Source: Jaltomata sinuosa
Taxonomy: Eukaryota; Streptophyta; Magnoliopsida; Solanales; Solanaceae
NCBI GenBank assembly: GCA_003996215.1
Contig: QJPP01001580.1
Location: 310,001 to 374,000, forward strand
Direction of reading: 5' to 3'
DNA length: 64,000 bases
Under the pieces are notes generated by a model, which made no database searches, was not told the origin of the DNA, and saw only the letters and a program-made list of their open reading frames with translations. Position numbers and translations under genes: made by a program. Positions 36,664 to 49,424 of this stretch are shown here, in pieces; within the stretch, counting starts at the first letter, position 1, and every line of letters starts with the position of its first letter.

Positions 36664-37399
36664 CATACACCACAGTGAGATGCTTGGAATAATTATTCCC
36701 TTATCAAAAAGATATTTCAACTATACCTCTAATTCCTTTAACTCAGGTGGGGATATTCAGTATAATGGAATATATATTGGTTGGGTATCAAAAAACACAT
36801 TGATACCAGATGTCTATATCTCAGTCTAGAGGGGCTCAAGGAAATTCCTTACGAAAAACTTTTGGATATTCATTCACAGTCAGCACATATTAAAGATTTA
36901 AGCCCAACCATTTACATCTTTTACTCTAACAAGGTGATATATGCATCCTTTTGAGATCAACTTCCTTGGCTTATGGTAGGAAATAAACCTACCCATAAGA
37001 ATTACCATATTGCCATTCAATTCTAACACCAGTTCATTGGAAAAATTAAACATCACTATCTTGACCGGATAGTCGAACGTAGCTTAGAAAGATGACAACA
37101 ATTCAATACCCATAATTACATCAAAATCTACCATCTCCAATTCTACCAAATCAGCCAAAGTGACTCAATTACAAATAGTAACTGCAAAGTTCCTATATAT
37201 TCATCCGACTATAACTGACTTACCAACCAAAGTAGATATAGAAAATGACTCAAATAGTTGTTCTGGTTCTATGCCAAACTTTCCAGCAACAAAAGGAATA
37301 ATATAGGAAAATTTTATTCTAGGATCAATAAGAGCATATACATAAAAGTAAGAGATATCATAATATCTTTGATATTGTCGGTTGATGCCTCATAATCCT
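36664..37399 (-). pseudogene. Element G pol: protease and RT N-terminus
   Basis: Right of the H LTR. RT start: PPELKELEV then YLFDKGIIIPSISLW (36670-36750). The pre-RT linker and DVIMGIELLSSF-like segment is near 37080-37140, and the protease region is near 37270-37340. Heavily decayed, with many stops, and no long open frame. Confidence 0.7.
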
Positions 37400-38790
37400 G
37401 GCAGCCTATCGAGGCATAGAATCGAGAGTGGCCCCTATTGGAGATGGTTGCACCTCCTCTACCACTGCCCCTATTGGCTAGAACCTTAGGACCACGACTT
37501 GGGGAAGTGCTACAGAAGTAGTTGTAGATGATCCTAAAGACTGAGACATATCACCTCTACCACCTTGTTCAACACCAAGGCAAAATCTGGTAGTATTGCC
37601 TTCAACTCCACACTTGTAGATCCCACTTGAACCAAAGAAACACACCCCGACATGCATCTTCCCACACTGACCACAAGTAGACCTAGGTGGTGTTATATGA
37701 CCTTTATCACGATAATACGTAGAACCTAAAACTTGGGGGCTCTGACTCTACCCTAACTGGCTATGACTATGCTGATCAACTCTGGATCTCAACCTCTGGG
37801 GTGGTGCACTATCTGAGTAGTGGGATACTATTAAAGATGGTCCTACAAACCTATTATGAAAGAAAAACCTAATACCACTAGGAAATCCACCAGAATTGCT
37901 AACTAACCTAACTCCCTTACTCTGCTAACTCATTCTATCAAATTGATCATGTAACTTACGTTATTCAGTTTGCTATGCAGATGCCATCAGTCTAGAAATA
38001 TCCATATCAATATTCAATAATGCACCAGAACACTCGCAAACTACCAGGGGCCTAAGATCTTTCACAAAATTGTTCATCCTTGTTTGTATAGTTGAAACTA
38101 ACTTGGGAGAATACCTAGATAACTAAGAAAATTTGTGATAATACTCTCTTACACTCATACCCTCCTACCTGAGAACTACAAACTCATCGGCCTTCACCTC
38201 CCTAAGCTCAATAGATAAAATGTGATTTAAAAAGATCTCCATGAATTCTTCCCATATAGATGGGGGTGAAGCAATGCCTAGGGACTCTTCCCACATCTCA
38301 TACTAGCCTATAATAATATCCTTTAATTGATAATAAGCCAATTCAACTACCTCAGTCTATGAATAATGCATCACCCTTAGATTCTCATCAATGAAATTCT
38401 AGGGATATTCCTCGAGCTTAGATCCTGTGAATACTGGAGGACGCATACTAAAAAAGTCTCAGACCTTAGAACCTTATGTCCCTTATACAGGTCCAACACT
38501 AGGAAGAGTTGTATCCTATCAATGATTTTGAGATGACACTAACTATGTAAGCAACTGGATAACTTTCTTAACACCTTTGTAGGTATAACCTGATGGTGAA
38601 GTAGTTGATGTAGGGATATCCATGGGACCCTCATAAGTAGGTGGTGGAGTAACTCGTGTACATGACTAGAAGAACCATTCAAGCACTGGTGTTGACCCCT
38701 TCAATATGTAAATCTATAGCCAGAGCATTGCCACACCTTGGCTAGCTTTAGTTTTGCATTTGGTCAATATTTTCTATGAAGAAATAAGAT
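37400..38790 (-). pseudogene. Element G gag
   Basis: Reading leftward: N-terminal low-complexity part 38530-38790; core near 38200-38460 (RPPVFTGSKLEEYP, then FIDENLRVMHYS, then VVELAYYQLKDI); SRYSPKL-like segment near 38090-38120; double zinc-knuckle near 37590-37690 with CGQCGKMHVGVCFFGSSG followed by CGVEGNTTRFC, in which the CxxC and HxGxC residues remain. Multiple stops. The start codon is not certain. Confidence 0.75.
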
Positions 38791-38975
38791 ATAGAACAAA
38801 TTAAAATCAATCTGCTAAACCACCACTCTATTGCACGATCTAAGGCATGAAAAGAGATCATTTTTCATAAAATATCCAAGCAACCTCCCAATTATAAGTG
38901 TAGTGCATTACACACCCATAAGTAGGACTCTACTAGACACAACTTCATAGACTCCTTGGGATACATGAATATAAT

Positions 38976-38987
38976 GCTCTGATACTA
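38976..38987 (-). promoter_or_regulatory. Primer-binding site of element G
   Basis: The minus strand reads TAGTATCAGAGC, one mismatch from the initiator tRNA-Met type, four bases from the LTR end. Confidence 0.8.
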
Positions 38988-38991
38988 AGTT

Positions 38992-40501
38992 TATCATGAC
39001 CCAAACTATGGTGAGGCATACTAGCACTCGGTGCCTTAACTTGCTTGAGTGGACCAGCTCCATATGACTGAGATGTCATGACATATTCTTAAAAAAATGA
39101 GGCAACAACTGATAAAGATTAAGCAATTCATAAAAAGACCCTTTTTTTATACAAAATGCGAGATATGTATCCGCAAATATGAGTTTAACTAAAAGGCATT
39201 AAAGGGGAAACCAAAATGTACATCAATATATGAGATATGTCCACAAGCTTATGAAACTTCTAAAGGATCCTATCGACTAAAGAAATGTCAGGAATGGACC
39301 CTGATCTACCCAAAACATCGATGTACATGATAAGATCTCTATACAAAACATTATTTATAAGATAGGGGCTCACCAATAGAAGATAAATGATGAATGTTAA
39401 CCTAGTGTGGATTCCTGCCAACCTAAGCATCCACACTTGCATTATAAATATAGGCCCTCCAGGAAAAAGGGACGTAAGTACTTTTGGAATAGTGCTCAAA
39501 TGATAAGGCAAATAGAAATAATATATGAGAGACAATAAGCATAGGGAGGTACATGAAACAATAAAGATCATCATAAGGACTAGAAGACACCTTTTTAGGT
39601 TTATTATGCATAGCTTAGAAAGTTAGGTATATTTCTTACTTCTATGGGAACATCATCATCTTATATGTCATTAGAATTTTAGGACACTATATGTTGTATG
39701 CCAGGGCGTTCAGGTTAAGGACAGTCATTATATTATCTTAGGATGTTATCTACCACATCCAGGACTTTTATAGGTAATGATATCAATATGACATGATGAG
39801 TTGTTATCTACCACACCTGAGGCCTTCATGATTGGCATGCTCATGATTATATCATTTATATTAATCTTATCAAGATGATAGTTCATGTGGATACTTCCAT
39901 TATTTGAGACGCATGGTCCTTTAGGCATACTTGGGGGAGTTTTGTATTTATTACTCATAAATATGTTTGGGAAATCATATGGTACCATTGAGACATTAGA
40001 CATATTCATACAAAATGCATATGGATAATAACATGAAGACATAGTTAGTCTCAATATCAAATGTACATAACAATTAAGTATTTCATGAAACATGATGACT
40101 GTTTAGGTAAAATCCTGAGCTTCAAGGCCTTAACATGGTAGGGATAATAGTCATGTGACAAGGTACAATAATTAAGAGATACATGGACGTGAGTTATTAT
40201 TCATGCTTAGGATTCGTAATAATTTATAGAGCATAGGTGTATAAAGTTGCATTTAGGGGAACTTCATATGTGGGAGGTCATTCCATATTAGGGATAATGG
40301 GTTTATCCTTACATACCTTATTCTTTGACCTACAATTACTATGCAAAGCGATAATCCCTTTGGAGGTCAATCTACAATAATAATGAGGGTAGGATCCATA
40401 AGTAATATCACTATAAAATATTCAGAGCCAAGGGAGGAAATTCATCAAACTCCCAATGGTAAAGAGTTACTTGAGCCCTTTATGGGTTGGGTGTTATAAC
40501 A
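38992..40501 (-). repeat. 5' LTR of element G (1.5 kb)
   Basis: Minus sense TGTTATAACACCCAACCC (ending at 40501) to GGTCATGATA (38992). The shortest LTR here. It contains two copies of GTTATCTACCACA 58 bases apart (39745 and 39803). Open frames of about 100 codons in it (39260-40093) have no family support and are disregarded. The start at 40501 is inferred from its TG and a change of sequence type. Confidence 0.65.
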
Positions 40502-40595
40502 CCCACCTCCTTCTACATCTAATTAAGACATAGGAATCAACTACAAGATACACAAACCCAATCCCATCCATTCTCATTACTATCGAAACCCTTAC
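40502..40595. other. 94-base spacer
   Basis: AT-rich sequence between the G and I LTRs that belongs to neither, perhaps what is left of the original host DNA. No duplication shared with a neighbouring element was recognised. Confidence 0.4.
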
Positions 40596-42605
40596 TGTAA
40601 CACCTTGCACTGCGAGTTATGTTTTAAGTCATCACATATGTATGTTAGAGCTCCAAAACTAAGTTATTCAACCAAAGGATCAATTAGAAAACAAATTAGG
40701 TGAGTTCCATAACTTAGACAAAATTTTGGGCGAGCACGGGGGCCAGGGCGCCGCCTTGGACAATGCCCTACAGGGGCCAGGGCTATGGACACTGCACCAC
40801 CCTGTAAGGCAAACTTTAGAAAGTGATTTTTGAGCTATGCACCGCAGAACCCTACCCATTCCAAGACTATGAGTAGGATGATGCCTTGAAGGTCATTTCA
40901 GCTAAATATTTTACACTTATTTCATTTAAGGGAGCTTTCATCCTACCACTATTAGACACTAATTATGCATGATTAAAATCCCTCTTTTACTAAGGAGAAC
41001 CCCTAGAATCATTTGTATTATTCCTCTCGTCCCTCCTCAACTCAAAACCTCAAGGGCTTAAAGAAAACTATATTGTATAAGCAATACAAACAATCTCTCA
41101 TGTTTCTTCTCCAAAGTTCTAGCATATTCCAAGCTATGCAAGGCTATCCCTCACCATGTTATTCCTACAAATATCATTCCTATAGTTATCGAGTATCTCT
41201 CATGAACAACTAGGGTTAGAGTAAAACCCTCATATCCTATGTTCTCCCTGAATCTCTATGAAACTCTATGATATGTCTACTCAAGTATCTTATTCTTATA
41301 TAAATCCCTATGCTATGTGTTTCCTTTGAATTCTCTACATAATACTATGAAAGTTTATTAAAAATGGACGATCTCTATGTTAGACAAGAAATACTTAAGA
41401 TTTCCTTAATAGTTTTAGTGAATCCCCAAATTGTGAACCCTTTTCAAGAATGTAACATTCATGACTTGACATGAACTCTCTCTTGACTATACACTTTGAC
41501 ATAATGGTATGAACCCTTTACTTTTAAACTATGACATAGTAAAATGACCTTATATAATCACGAATGATGCTAATGAATTTTAAAACTATGAACATGAGCT
41601 GAAAGATGGTAAACTTGAACCTGAATCTAAAGAGGCTAAACTATGAACATGACCCAAAATAGGATAACCTATGAACCTAAGCCACAAAGGTTAAAATTAT
41701 GATCACATGAACTTAAAGTAGATAGATAGTTAACTTAGAAGGCATAAGCGTAAAAATAAATGCCTAAAACTATGTTTGCTAATGTAGGTTATGGACCATT
41801 CTATAGGTTTTGGTGACTCATTTATGTTACCCTGGTAAGGTCTTATTATGGATCCTTTTAAATCAATTCTTATTATGTATGTACCATAACCGACAAGTTA
41901 TGGGATAGGTTAGTTGATCAGGTTAAGATCAGACTCCATGTGCTCACATGGTAGTTTATGTTAGTTATATTATTTAACTCCCATAATCAACTAAAAGAGG
42001 ATGAAAGTACCTAACTTTGAACAATCTATAATTTAAGCATATATTTCTTTTTGTGTCATGATTCTATGTTGTTGAATGTTGCAATTCTATAGATATATGT
42101 ATGTCATGTCTCTTCTTCCTGCAATTTTATATACAGTACATTCCATGTAGTTTTACCTTTTGACACTACATCATTTTTATGATGTAGACTCAGGTACCCA
42201 AACTCGTGATAAGACGCTTCACTAAGTTCCTCGCCTTTACCTTTTAGCAAGCCCTATCTACTCCTTAGAGGCTTAGTCTAAGTTAGTTAATTTTTAGTTC
42301 TAGTTGAATAAAAGTATGTTGGGGCCTAGTGCTGGTAGTTAGTATTCTTAGACATGTTAGAGGTTTCATAGACAGACAGTAGTCATGTTTTATAGTTTTG
42401 ACCTTTGTGTCACCATTTTATGAATTCCAAGTATTTTTATTTATGAATGAAGTTTCTTAATAAGATTTATCTCATCATGATTTGAAATCATATTTTCTTC
42501 TTATGTTAGTTATGTGATCATGTTTCATGCTACGTACATGTATCCTCAGGACAACAATGACATTACGTATCAGTCCTGCCCATGGTGTAGGCTTGTGGCA
42601 TGACA
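40596..42605 (+). repeat. 5' LTR of element I (2.0 kb)
   Basis: TGTAACACCTTGC to GGCATGACA, followed by the primer-binding site. A GC-rich block at 40730-40850 contains GGGGGCCAGGGCGCCG and a second GGGGCCAGGGC. Degenerate ACTATGAACATGA repeats lie at 41580-41720. Confidence 0.85.
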
Positions 42606-42609
42606 AACT

Positions 42610-42621
42610 TGGTATCAGATA
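42610..42621 (+). promoter_or_regulatory. Primer-binding site of element I
   Basis: TGGTATCAGATA: the first ten bases match the initiator tRNA-Met type and the last two have changed. It is four bases after the LTR end. Confidence 0.82.
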
Positions 42622-42819
42622 ACTAGGTTAAGTGTCCTTGGATGTCTATGAAGTCGTGTATAGTAGTGTCCTTCATATGGGTATTGAGTATGCCACACTT
42701 ATAATAGGAAAGCTACAGGATATTAGGAAGTAATACCCTTTTTTCATACTCTAGTTCATTCTATAAAGTTGATATCTATAAAAATTATTCTAACTCGTGT
42801 GTTGTACATATTTTAAAAT

Positions 42820-44159
42820 ATGCCTCAAAAGAGAATTTCTAGCCAAAGGGCTATCACCGATGCTGAGATTCCTACTACGGAAAACATTAGTGAGATTCCT
42901 CCACCTCAGGAAATATAGACTAGGATTTGAGGCTGCTCTTCCGGCCAAAATGTTAGCACTGAGTCTCCACTTCTAACATCAGGCCTATTGGAAGGTCTTG
43001 TGTAATCTAATCCTAACCAATTAGCACTTCAAATGATAAGTTTATGGGAGATATAAAGATGCTCACTGATCTTGTTGTATCTCAGTCATACTATAAGGTG
43101 TATTCCCTACCAATACTAGCTCTCATGACCCACATGACACCTCAAGGATTCATGAGTTCCTCCAAATGAATCCACAAGTCTTTACAAGGTGTAAGGTTGA
43201 AGAGGACCCTTAAAATTTCATTGATGAGATCAAGAAGATTCGCAGGGTGATGCATCTTAATGATATCTAAGGGTTTGTGCTTGCCTTATATTAGTTTAAA
43301 GATGTTTCCACTACTTGGTATGAACCATAGGAGTTAACCAGTAGAGAGGATACAACTCCTACAGAGTGGGATTATTTCAGGATGCCTTCATCAATCACTT
43401 CCCGCCCTTAGAGTTGAGGGAATCTAAGGTTGATGAATTGGTGAACCTTAAGGAAGGTTCTATTAGTATGAGGGACTACAACCTCAAGTTCACACAGTTG
43501 CAATTATATTCTTTGGAGATGGTGTCCACTATGAGAGAAAGAATGAGGAAGTTTGTGTCAGGTGTTGGAAGACACTTGGATAAAGAATGCACAATAGTCT
43601 AGATACATCAGGACATGGAAATATCCAGGTTGTTGGTTTATGCCTAGCAAACCAAAGAAACAAAATAGAAAGATAAGGAATCTCAACATAAAAGGAGGCC
43701 AAGTCAGCTGGCAATGAGGTAAGTCATTAGAAGAATAATAACATGACCATTTTCCATAAGAGGTTGTTAGGACATGCTCCATCTTCAGCTAGTGCACCAT
43801 CTTAAAGACCTTAAAATGACCAGGGGTTCTAGACCAATCAGTGTTTTGGAGCACCATGCTCACAGTCTTAAGCAAGTTTTGCACAAGGTACCCCATGGTA
43901 CCCCTAAGAAATTATAGTAAGAATCATCTGAGAGAAAGTTATTTTGGTAGGGATTTATTCTATTGGTGTGGCCAAAAGGACATTTTCATAAGGAATATCC
44001 ATCGTCCAAGGAGAATAATAAGGGCAACATAGCCTAGTCTACTAATTTGGCCTCTCCAGTAGGTTAAGGTGTGTAGAAAGGCGCTACTTCAGGAACATGC
44101 AAGGTTCAAAATTACTTGTATGCTTTAGCTAGTTATCAAGTACTAGAAGCGTCTCCAGA
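42820..44159 (+). pseudogene. Element I gag
   Basis: It starts at ATG 42820 (MPQKRISSQRAITDAEIP), the Met-Pro-basic start shared with other gags here. The best-preserved core part is the open frame 43366-43602: FINHFPPLELRESKVDELVNL, then GSISMRDYNLKFTQL, ending DKECTIV. A zinc-knuckle remnant near 43955 (FYWCGQKDIF) keeps only part of the Cys/His set. Many stops. Confidence 0.82.
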
Positions 44160-46057
44160 GGTCATTACGAGTATGTTAAAATTCATATCTCATGATCTAT
44201 ATGCTTTACTTGACCCCGGAGCAACTTTATCCTTTGTGACTCCTTATGTTTCTATGAAGTTCAAAATGAGTCCTGAATGAATTCCTGAACCTTAACTCTT
44301 GTTGGTGAGTCTGGCATATCTAGACGAGTCTATTGAAACTCTGTGGTAACCATTCATCATAGAGAAACCTTGGTTGACTTAGTTGAGTTAGATATGATTG
44401 ACTTTGATGTCAATATGGGCATGGATTAGTTGTACTCATGTTATGCTTCAGTTGAATGTAGAACCAAAATTGTGAAATTCCATTTTCCTAATAAATCAAT
44501 CTTAGTATGGGAAGGGAGTTTACTAGTGCGAAAGGGCAAGTTTATTTTGTAAAATAGTTTTTTTACAAGGGGTACATCTATCACTTATTGTGGGATAGGG
44601 ATTTTAATACTGAACTCCTATTCCTTAAGTCAGTTTTAGTTTTTAATCAATTTACTAAAAAATTTCCTAATGGAACTCCCTCTTGATAGGGAGATAGACT
44701 TTGAAATCAATGTCCACCCCGATACGCAACCTATATCTATTCTGCCATTTAGGATGGACCAAACCAAATTGATATAGCTTAAATATCAGTTGAAGGATCT
44801 CTTTGATAAGAGATTAATTAGACTGAGTGTCTCTCCATGGGGTGCTCTAGTTCTATTCGTGCATAAAATTGATGGTTCGCTAAGAATGTGCATTGACTAT
44901 ATTTAGTTGACCAAGATCACCATAAAGAATAAGTATCCACTCCAACAATTGATGACTTGTTCGACCAACTTTAGGGTGCCAAGTGTTTCTATAAGATCAA
45001 CCACAAATCTGGTTATCATCCGTTAAAAGTTAGGGAGAGTGACATTCCAAAAATGTCCTTTAAAACTTTGTATGGTCACTTTGAATTTCTAGCAATGTCC
45101 TTTGGTTTGTCTAATGAACCAATAAACTTTATGGATCTTATGAATAGGGTTTTAAAGTAATATATTGAAATGTTTGTGATTATATTTATTGATGACATCT
45201 TGATTTATTAACATAGTGTGGAAAAGTATGCTAATCACCTCTTAATTATGTTGCAGGCGCTTAAGGATTGTGAATTGTATGCAAAATTTTCTAAGTATGA
45301 ATTTTTGTTAAAGTTTGTGGCATTTCTAGGTCACATTGTTTCTAGAGAGGGCATCAAAGTTGAGTCCCAAAAGATTGATGTAGTTAGGAATTGACCCAAA
45401 CCCACGACCCTAACTGATATTAAAAGTTTCTTTGATTTGTATGGTACTACAAAAGGTTTGTAGAGGGATTATCCTCCATTATTGCCCTATTGACAAGGTT
45501 AACTTAGGAGAAGGCCAAATTTCAATTGTCCAAGCATGTGATAAGAGTTTTCAGTATTTGAAAACAAGGTTGAATCTTTTCCAGTATTGACCCTACTAGC
45601 AGGAACTGATGGTTTTATAGTGTACTGTGATACCTTAAGGGTTGGTATTAGTTGTAGTCTGATGTAGCATGGTAAAGTTGTATCTTATGCCTGTATAAAA
45701 CTTAAGAACCATGAGAAAAACTACCTGACTCATGATCTTGAGTTAGCAGCAGTAGTGTTCTCTTTAAAGATATGGTGTCACTACCTCAATGGAGTTCATG
45801 TTGCCGTCTTTATTGATCAGAAAAGTCTATATCTTTAATCAGAAAGAGTTGACTCTCAGGCAGATAATATGGCTCAAGTTACTCAAGGATTATGATATAA
45901 GCATCTTCTATCACCTCAGAAAGGTAAGTGTGGTCGTTGATGCCCTTAGCAGATTCTCCATAGGAAGTATAACTCATGTTGAGTAAGGAAAGAAAGAGTT
46001 TACAAAAGATATTCACCGACTTGTAAACCTAGGAGTTTGCCTCTTGGACTCCGAGGA
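44160..46057 (+). pseudogene. Element I pol: protease, RT, RNase H
   Basis: Protease active-site region at about 44200-44250 (LYALLDPGATLSFVTPYV, the DPG form typical of these plant elements). RT from about 44690: YQLKDLFDK, SVSPWGALVLFVHK, then the catalytic FIDDILIY near 45190. RNase H at 45600-45980, with YDISIFYHLRK and VVVDALSRFSIG, whose Asp is kept. It ends at LLDSED at 46057, where the LTR of J starts, so integrase and the 3' LTR of I are missing. Stops and frameshifts throughout. Confidence 0.85.
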
Positions 46058-48116
46058 TGTAAAACCCCAAAAGTTTCTAACTTAAAACTCATCCAGAGTC
46101 AACTTCAATCACTTATTAATCCTAGTATATAAAGAGTTAGGTGTCCTAGCACCCACCAAATCAAAGGTCTTTAAGTCTTCTTTCCAATGCCATTGATCGC
46201 GCATTAATCTGAGTCCGGAGTAAAAAGATATCAACGTTTTACCAAGAAGAGTCTGTCTTCAAATATGACAAATAAGGATCATGGTCCCTAATCATAGAAT
46301 TATACCAGAGGGCCATCATCTTGTCTGAGATCCACAAGAAGGATCTACGGACCGTGGATCAGACCATATATCGTGGTTGCCCCTCGAGGAAAGAAGACTT
46401 ATGGGTTACCAAATCTAAGGGAACCATGGACCAGGTCCACGAGATGTGGACTGGTCTATGGACCGTGGTTCTCGATTGTGGAACCCTATTCAGAGAATTT
46501 TCTATAGTTTTTAAGTCTTGATCGTACGGGTATTTTTGATTTTTCTTATTCTTTTCAATCCTAAGTTAAGTCATTTTACCTCTTTAAGGTGGGATTAGAA
46601 GGGAGTTATGACTAAATCCCCTCATTCTCACAATTAGAAATCCTAAGTCAGAAAGAGAGAAAACAAGCGGTCTTCTCTGCACCAAGCCTAGGGCTTCTTC
46701 TCCAGCGCTCCAAAACTTCAAAGAAAGTTTAGAATTCTTTGACTACAGGTATGTGGGATTACAATGACGGTTTTATTTTTCCCTCATGGCAAAAGTTTTA
46801 TCTTTCAGTTATAATTTCTACAAATTTATAAGTCTATGGTTCATACCCAAGCTTGTAGCTTTCTATGAATTTGATATTTTGATGTTTCCATATGCTTATA
46901 ATCATTGTTAGAATGGTTTTTATATAAAATCCAACACATATGTTCTCAACCTAGATTTTTGGAGAATTGGATTTAGCCTAACTAATTTTTAGAAATTCCT
47001 CATGGTTTAGTTTTCCTTTAGAATCTAGCTCATATTGTTAGCATTTAAATTAAGTAGGAATTCAGTTAGTTTTCATTATTCAGTCTTTCAGAATCAATTT
47101 AGTACAGTTAAGTTTTGAACTAGTTTTCAAAACATCAATTAAAAGAGCTATCAGACATATCAGTTTTAGAGTAGTACTCAATACCGAGTTGGACTAGGGT
47201 CCCAATTTACAGCCAAAGTCCCAAAACTACGTGCCACTGTAGGCCTATTTAGGCCCCTAGTTGGGCTCAAATTTAGTGATCACACCAGTCATGTCTCTAT
47301 ACCCTTGCAAGGTATATTGAGTTCTCTCGATGGGGCATATACATCAGACTCCATGTTTAGGCCATGTGGTTTATGTTGGTTAACAGATTTTCCCATTGAT
47401 TCAACTTAGTAGATTGTACATAACCCTTAGTTTAGCTCAGTTGCATCTTTTATGCTTTTAAGCCAGATTACATTTTAAAATTAGTCCTATACTATTGTGT
47501 TTGGGTCATTTTACTATAGTTCAGTTTGCAATTAGATTGCAATTCAATCAAGTTTCTGTTCACTCGTCTACACTCAATTAAGCATATCAGTATTTTCAGC
47601 ATGTTAGTTACTTTATAGCTTTTCATATCTCTCATGCTCAGTACATTCAAAGTATTGAGCGCATACTCTTTGTGCTATATCATATTATGATATCAAGCTT
47701 GGATGTTCAGTTTTAATAGTGCGACTAGTACGATCTAGTGCCACTCTAGTAGTTACTAGTGGTGAATCCTCATCATTCAAGGATAAACTTTTATGGTGTT
47801 TTTCTTTAGTACTTTTAGTTTTTATCATTTAAAGTTAGTTGGGGACTTGTCCCAGCAACTAGTCAGTTAGTAGAGGCTTTTCAAATATAGATTCAAATAT
47901 TCAGCTTGTTTTCAGATTGGGTCATACTTTTGAAACTTATATTATTTCAGAGATTTCTACATAAATTCTAAACTTATGTTTTTATCAGTTTAGATTCCGC
48001 TCAGTTTAAAAATCATGTGATTGTTTAGTATTATTCCATGCCATAGGTTAGTATGGGGTCACTTATGGCTCTAAGCGTCATATTGCATCTAGGATGTAGG
48101 CTCGGAGCATGAAACA
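46058..48116 (+). repeat. 5' LTR of element J (2.06 kb) inside I pol
   Basis: TGTAAAACCCC to GCATGAAACA, followed by a primer-binding site. The palindromic cluster (GGACCGTGG, CCATGGACCAGGTCC, GGTCTATGGACCGTGG) is at 46310-46480. It joins the RNase H/integrase linker of I at left. The right side of J is lost, so no target duplication can be checked. Confidence 0.82.
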
Positions 48117-48118
48117 TT

Positions 48119-48130
48119 TAGTATCAGAGC
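48119..48130 (+). promoter_or_regulatory. Primer-binding site of element J
   Basis: TAGTATCAGAGC, one mismatch from the initiator tRNA-Met type. Confidence 0.82.
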
Positions 48131-48327
48131 ATCAGGTTTAAGGTGTCCTAGTGTGTCTAAAAGCTGCATTAAAGTAGAGTCCTTTTCATGGGTGTAAAGT
48201 GTGCCACACATATGAAAGGGCGGCTATGAGACGTTTTATGAAACTCCACTTCTTTCATATTCAATATTATGCGATAGAGTTTAACTCTATTTCTCTTTTT
48301 TAGTCCATTCTTTATGAATTTTAGATA

Positions 48328-48584
48328 ATGCCTCCACGCAGAGACAAATCTCACAATGCTAACCCTCCAGTTCCAGACCACGAGGTCACAAATGCCAAAT
48401 TCATGAATGCCATCTAGATGTGGGCACAAGTAATAATTGCACAGGCTAATCCCCAGGAATCTGTTACTGCTAATCCAAATTGTGGGTAAGCTACTACCAG
48501 AGTTAGGAATTTCGTCCATATGAATCTGCCAAAGTTATTAGGGTCAAAGGTTGGTGAAGACCCATATAACATTATTGATGAGGT
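48328..48584 (+). pseudogene. Element J gag, first 85 codons
   Basis: ATG at 48328 (MPPRRDKSHNANPP), almost the same start as B1 gag. An in-frame TAG follows NAI, as in a Gln-to-stop change, and then VRNFVHMNLPKLLGSKVGEDP and NIIDEV. At about 48585 homology ends and unrelated sequence follows. Confidence 0.8.
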
Positions 48585-49424
48585 GCAGCCACCGTGTGAT
48601 GCACAAAAGGCCTGGTACAAACCGCACCCCTCATGGCATGACGACTGAAGATCGGCCAAAGTCACTGGTTTTCTTGTGTGGAGATGTGCGATGCACACAA
48701 CGTGATGTGTCAACTGCATGTCACGGCGCACAGCTCTCAAGGGGCAATTTTGTCCACTTTTGAATGACAAATTGGGAACATTCTAAAGCCCAATTTAGGC
48801 ATAGTTTTTCATAGGGTTTGATAGTTTTCAGTTTTTGGAGCAAGTTTGTCTCCCAAAGCAAGAAAGAGGGTTTCACTCCATTCTCTCAATCTTCAACCTT
48901 GGACTTGTAAATTTGAGCTTGGATATTGGATTCATGCTACAATTAATGAAAAGGAATTTGAATTTTCCTATGGGTATATTTTCTTCTTCCTTTAGCATGA
49001 GTTGATAGTCTCCTTTTCTAGGGATGTATTGATGATAAGTACTTGATAAAAGGGTATGGGTCTTGTTTATTTGTGTTTATAATTTCTAATATGATATGGG
49101 TCTAGTGATTTCACCATATTTTAACTCTAAAATTGGTGGTTGCAAACATTGATTTAAATTACTTGATTGTGTTCTTTCTTATGAAAGGGGTTCATAATTT
49201 CGGATGTGAATTCCTAGTGGGTAATTGGGATTCCACTTAGATTGAGGCTATAAATAGCTCAATTCGCCGGAAACACCCATTTAAGTTTCTAAGCTAGAGA
49301 TAGTGTGACCTCCCCAAGCCTATATTGGTTAGTTTATACCTAAACAATGGTGCTTGAACAAAGACCATTGGATAAATGATTGTGAGATCAAAAGATTAAC
49401 ATTCATGCTTAACCAATGTACATA
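48585..49424 (+). other. Unassigned 840-base fragment with promoter-like layout
   Basis: Not similar to the LTRs or genes around it. It starts TGCAGCCACC at 48584, directly after J gag. The first 170 bases are GC-rich with words such as GTGCGATGCACA, TGCATGTCACGGCGCACAG. A good TATA box (GCTATAAATAGC) is at 49248-49257. It ends where K LTR sequence starts. It could be the U3 part of an LTR of a family not otherwise present, possibly Tat/Ogre-like, but that is a guess. Antisense open frames (48169-48770) have no support. Confidence 0.4.

Noticed and set aside
39260..40093. Minus-strand frames of 104 and 115 codons
   Set aside because: They overlap within the G LTR, differ in frame and show no recognisable domain.
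48169..48770. Minus-strand frames of about 117 codons
   Set aside because: Antisense to J gag and the unassigned fragment; they cross an insertion breakpoint.
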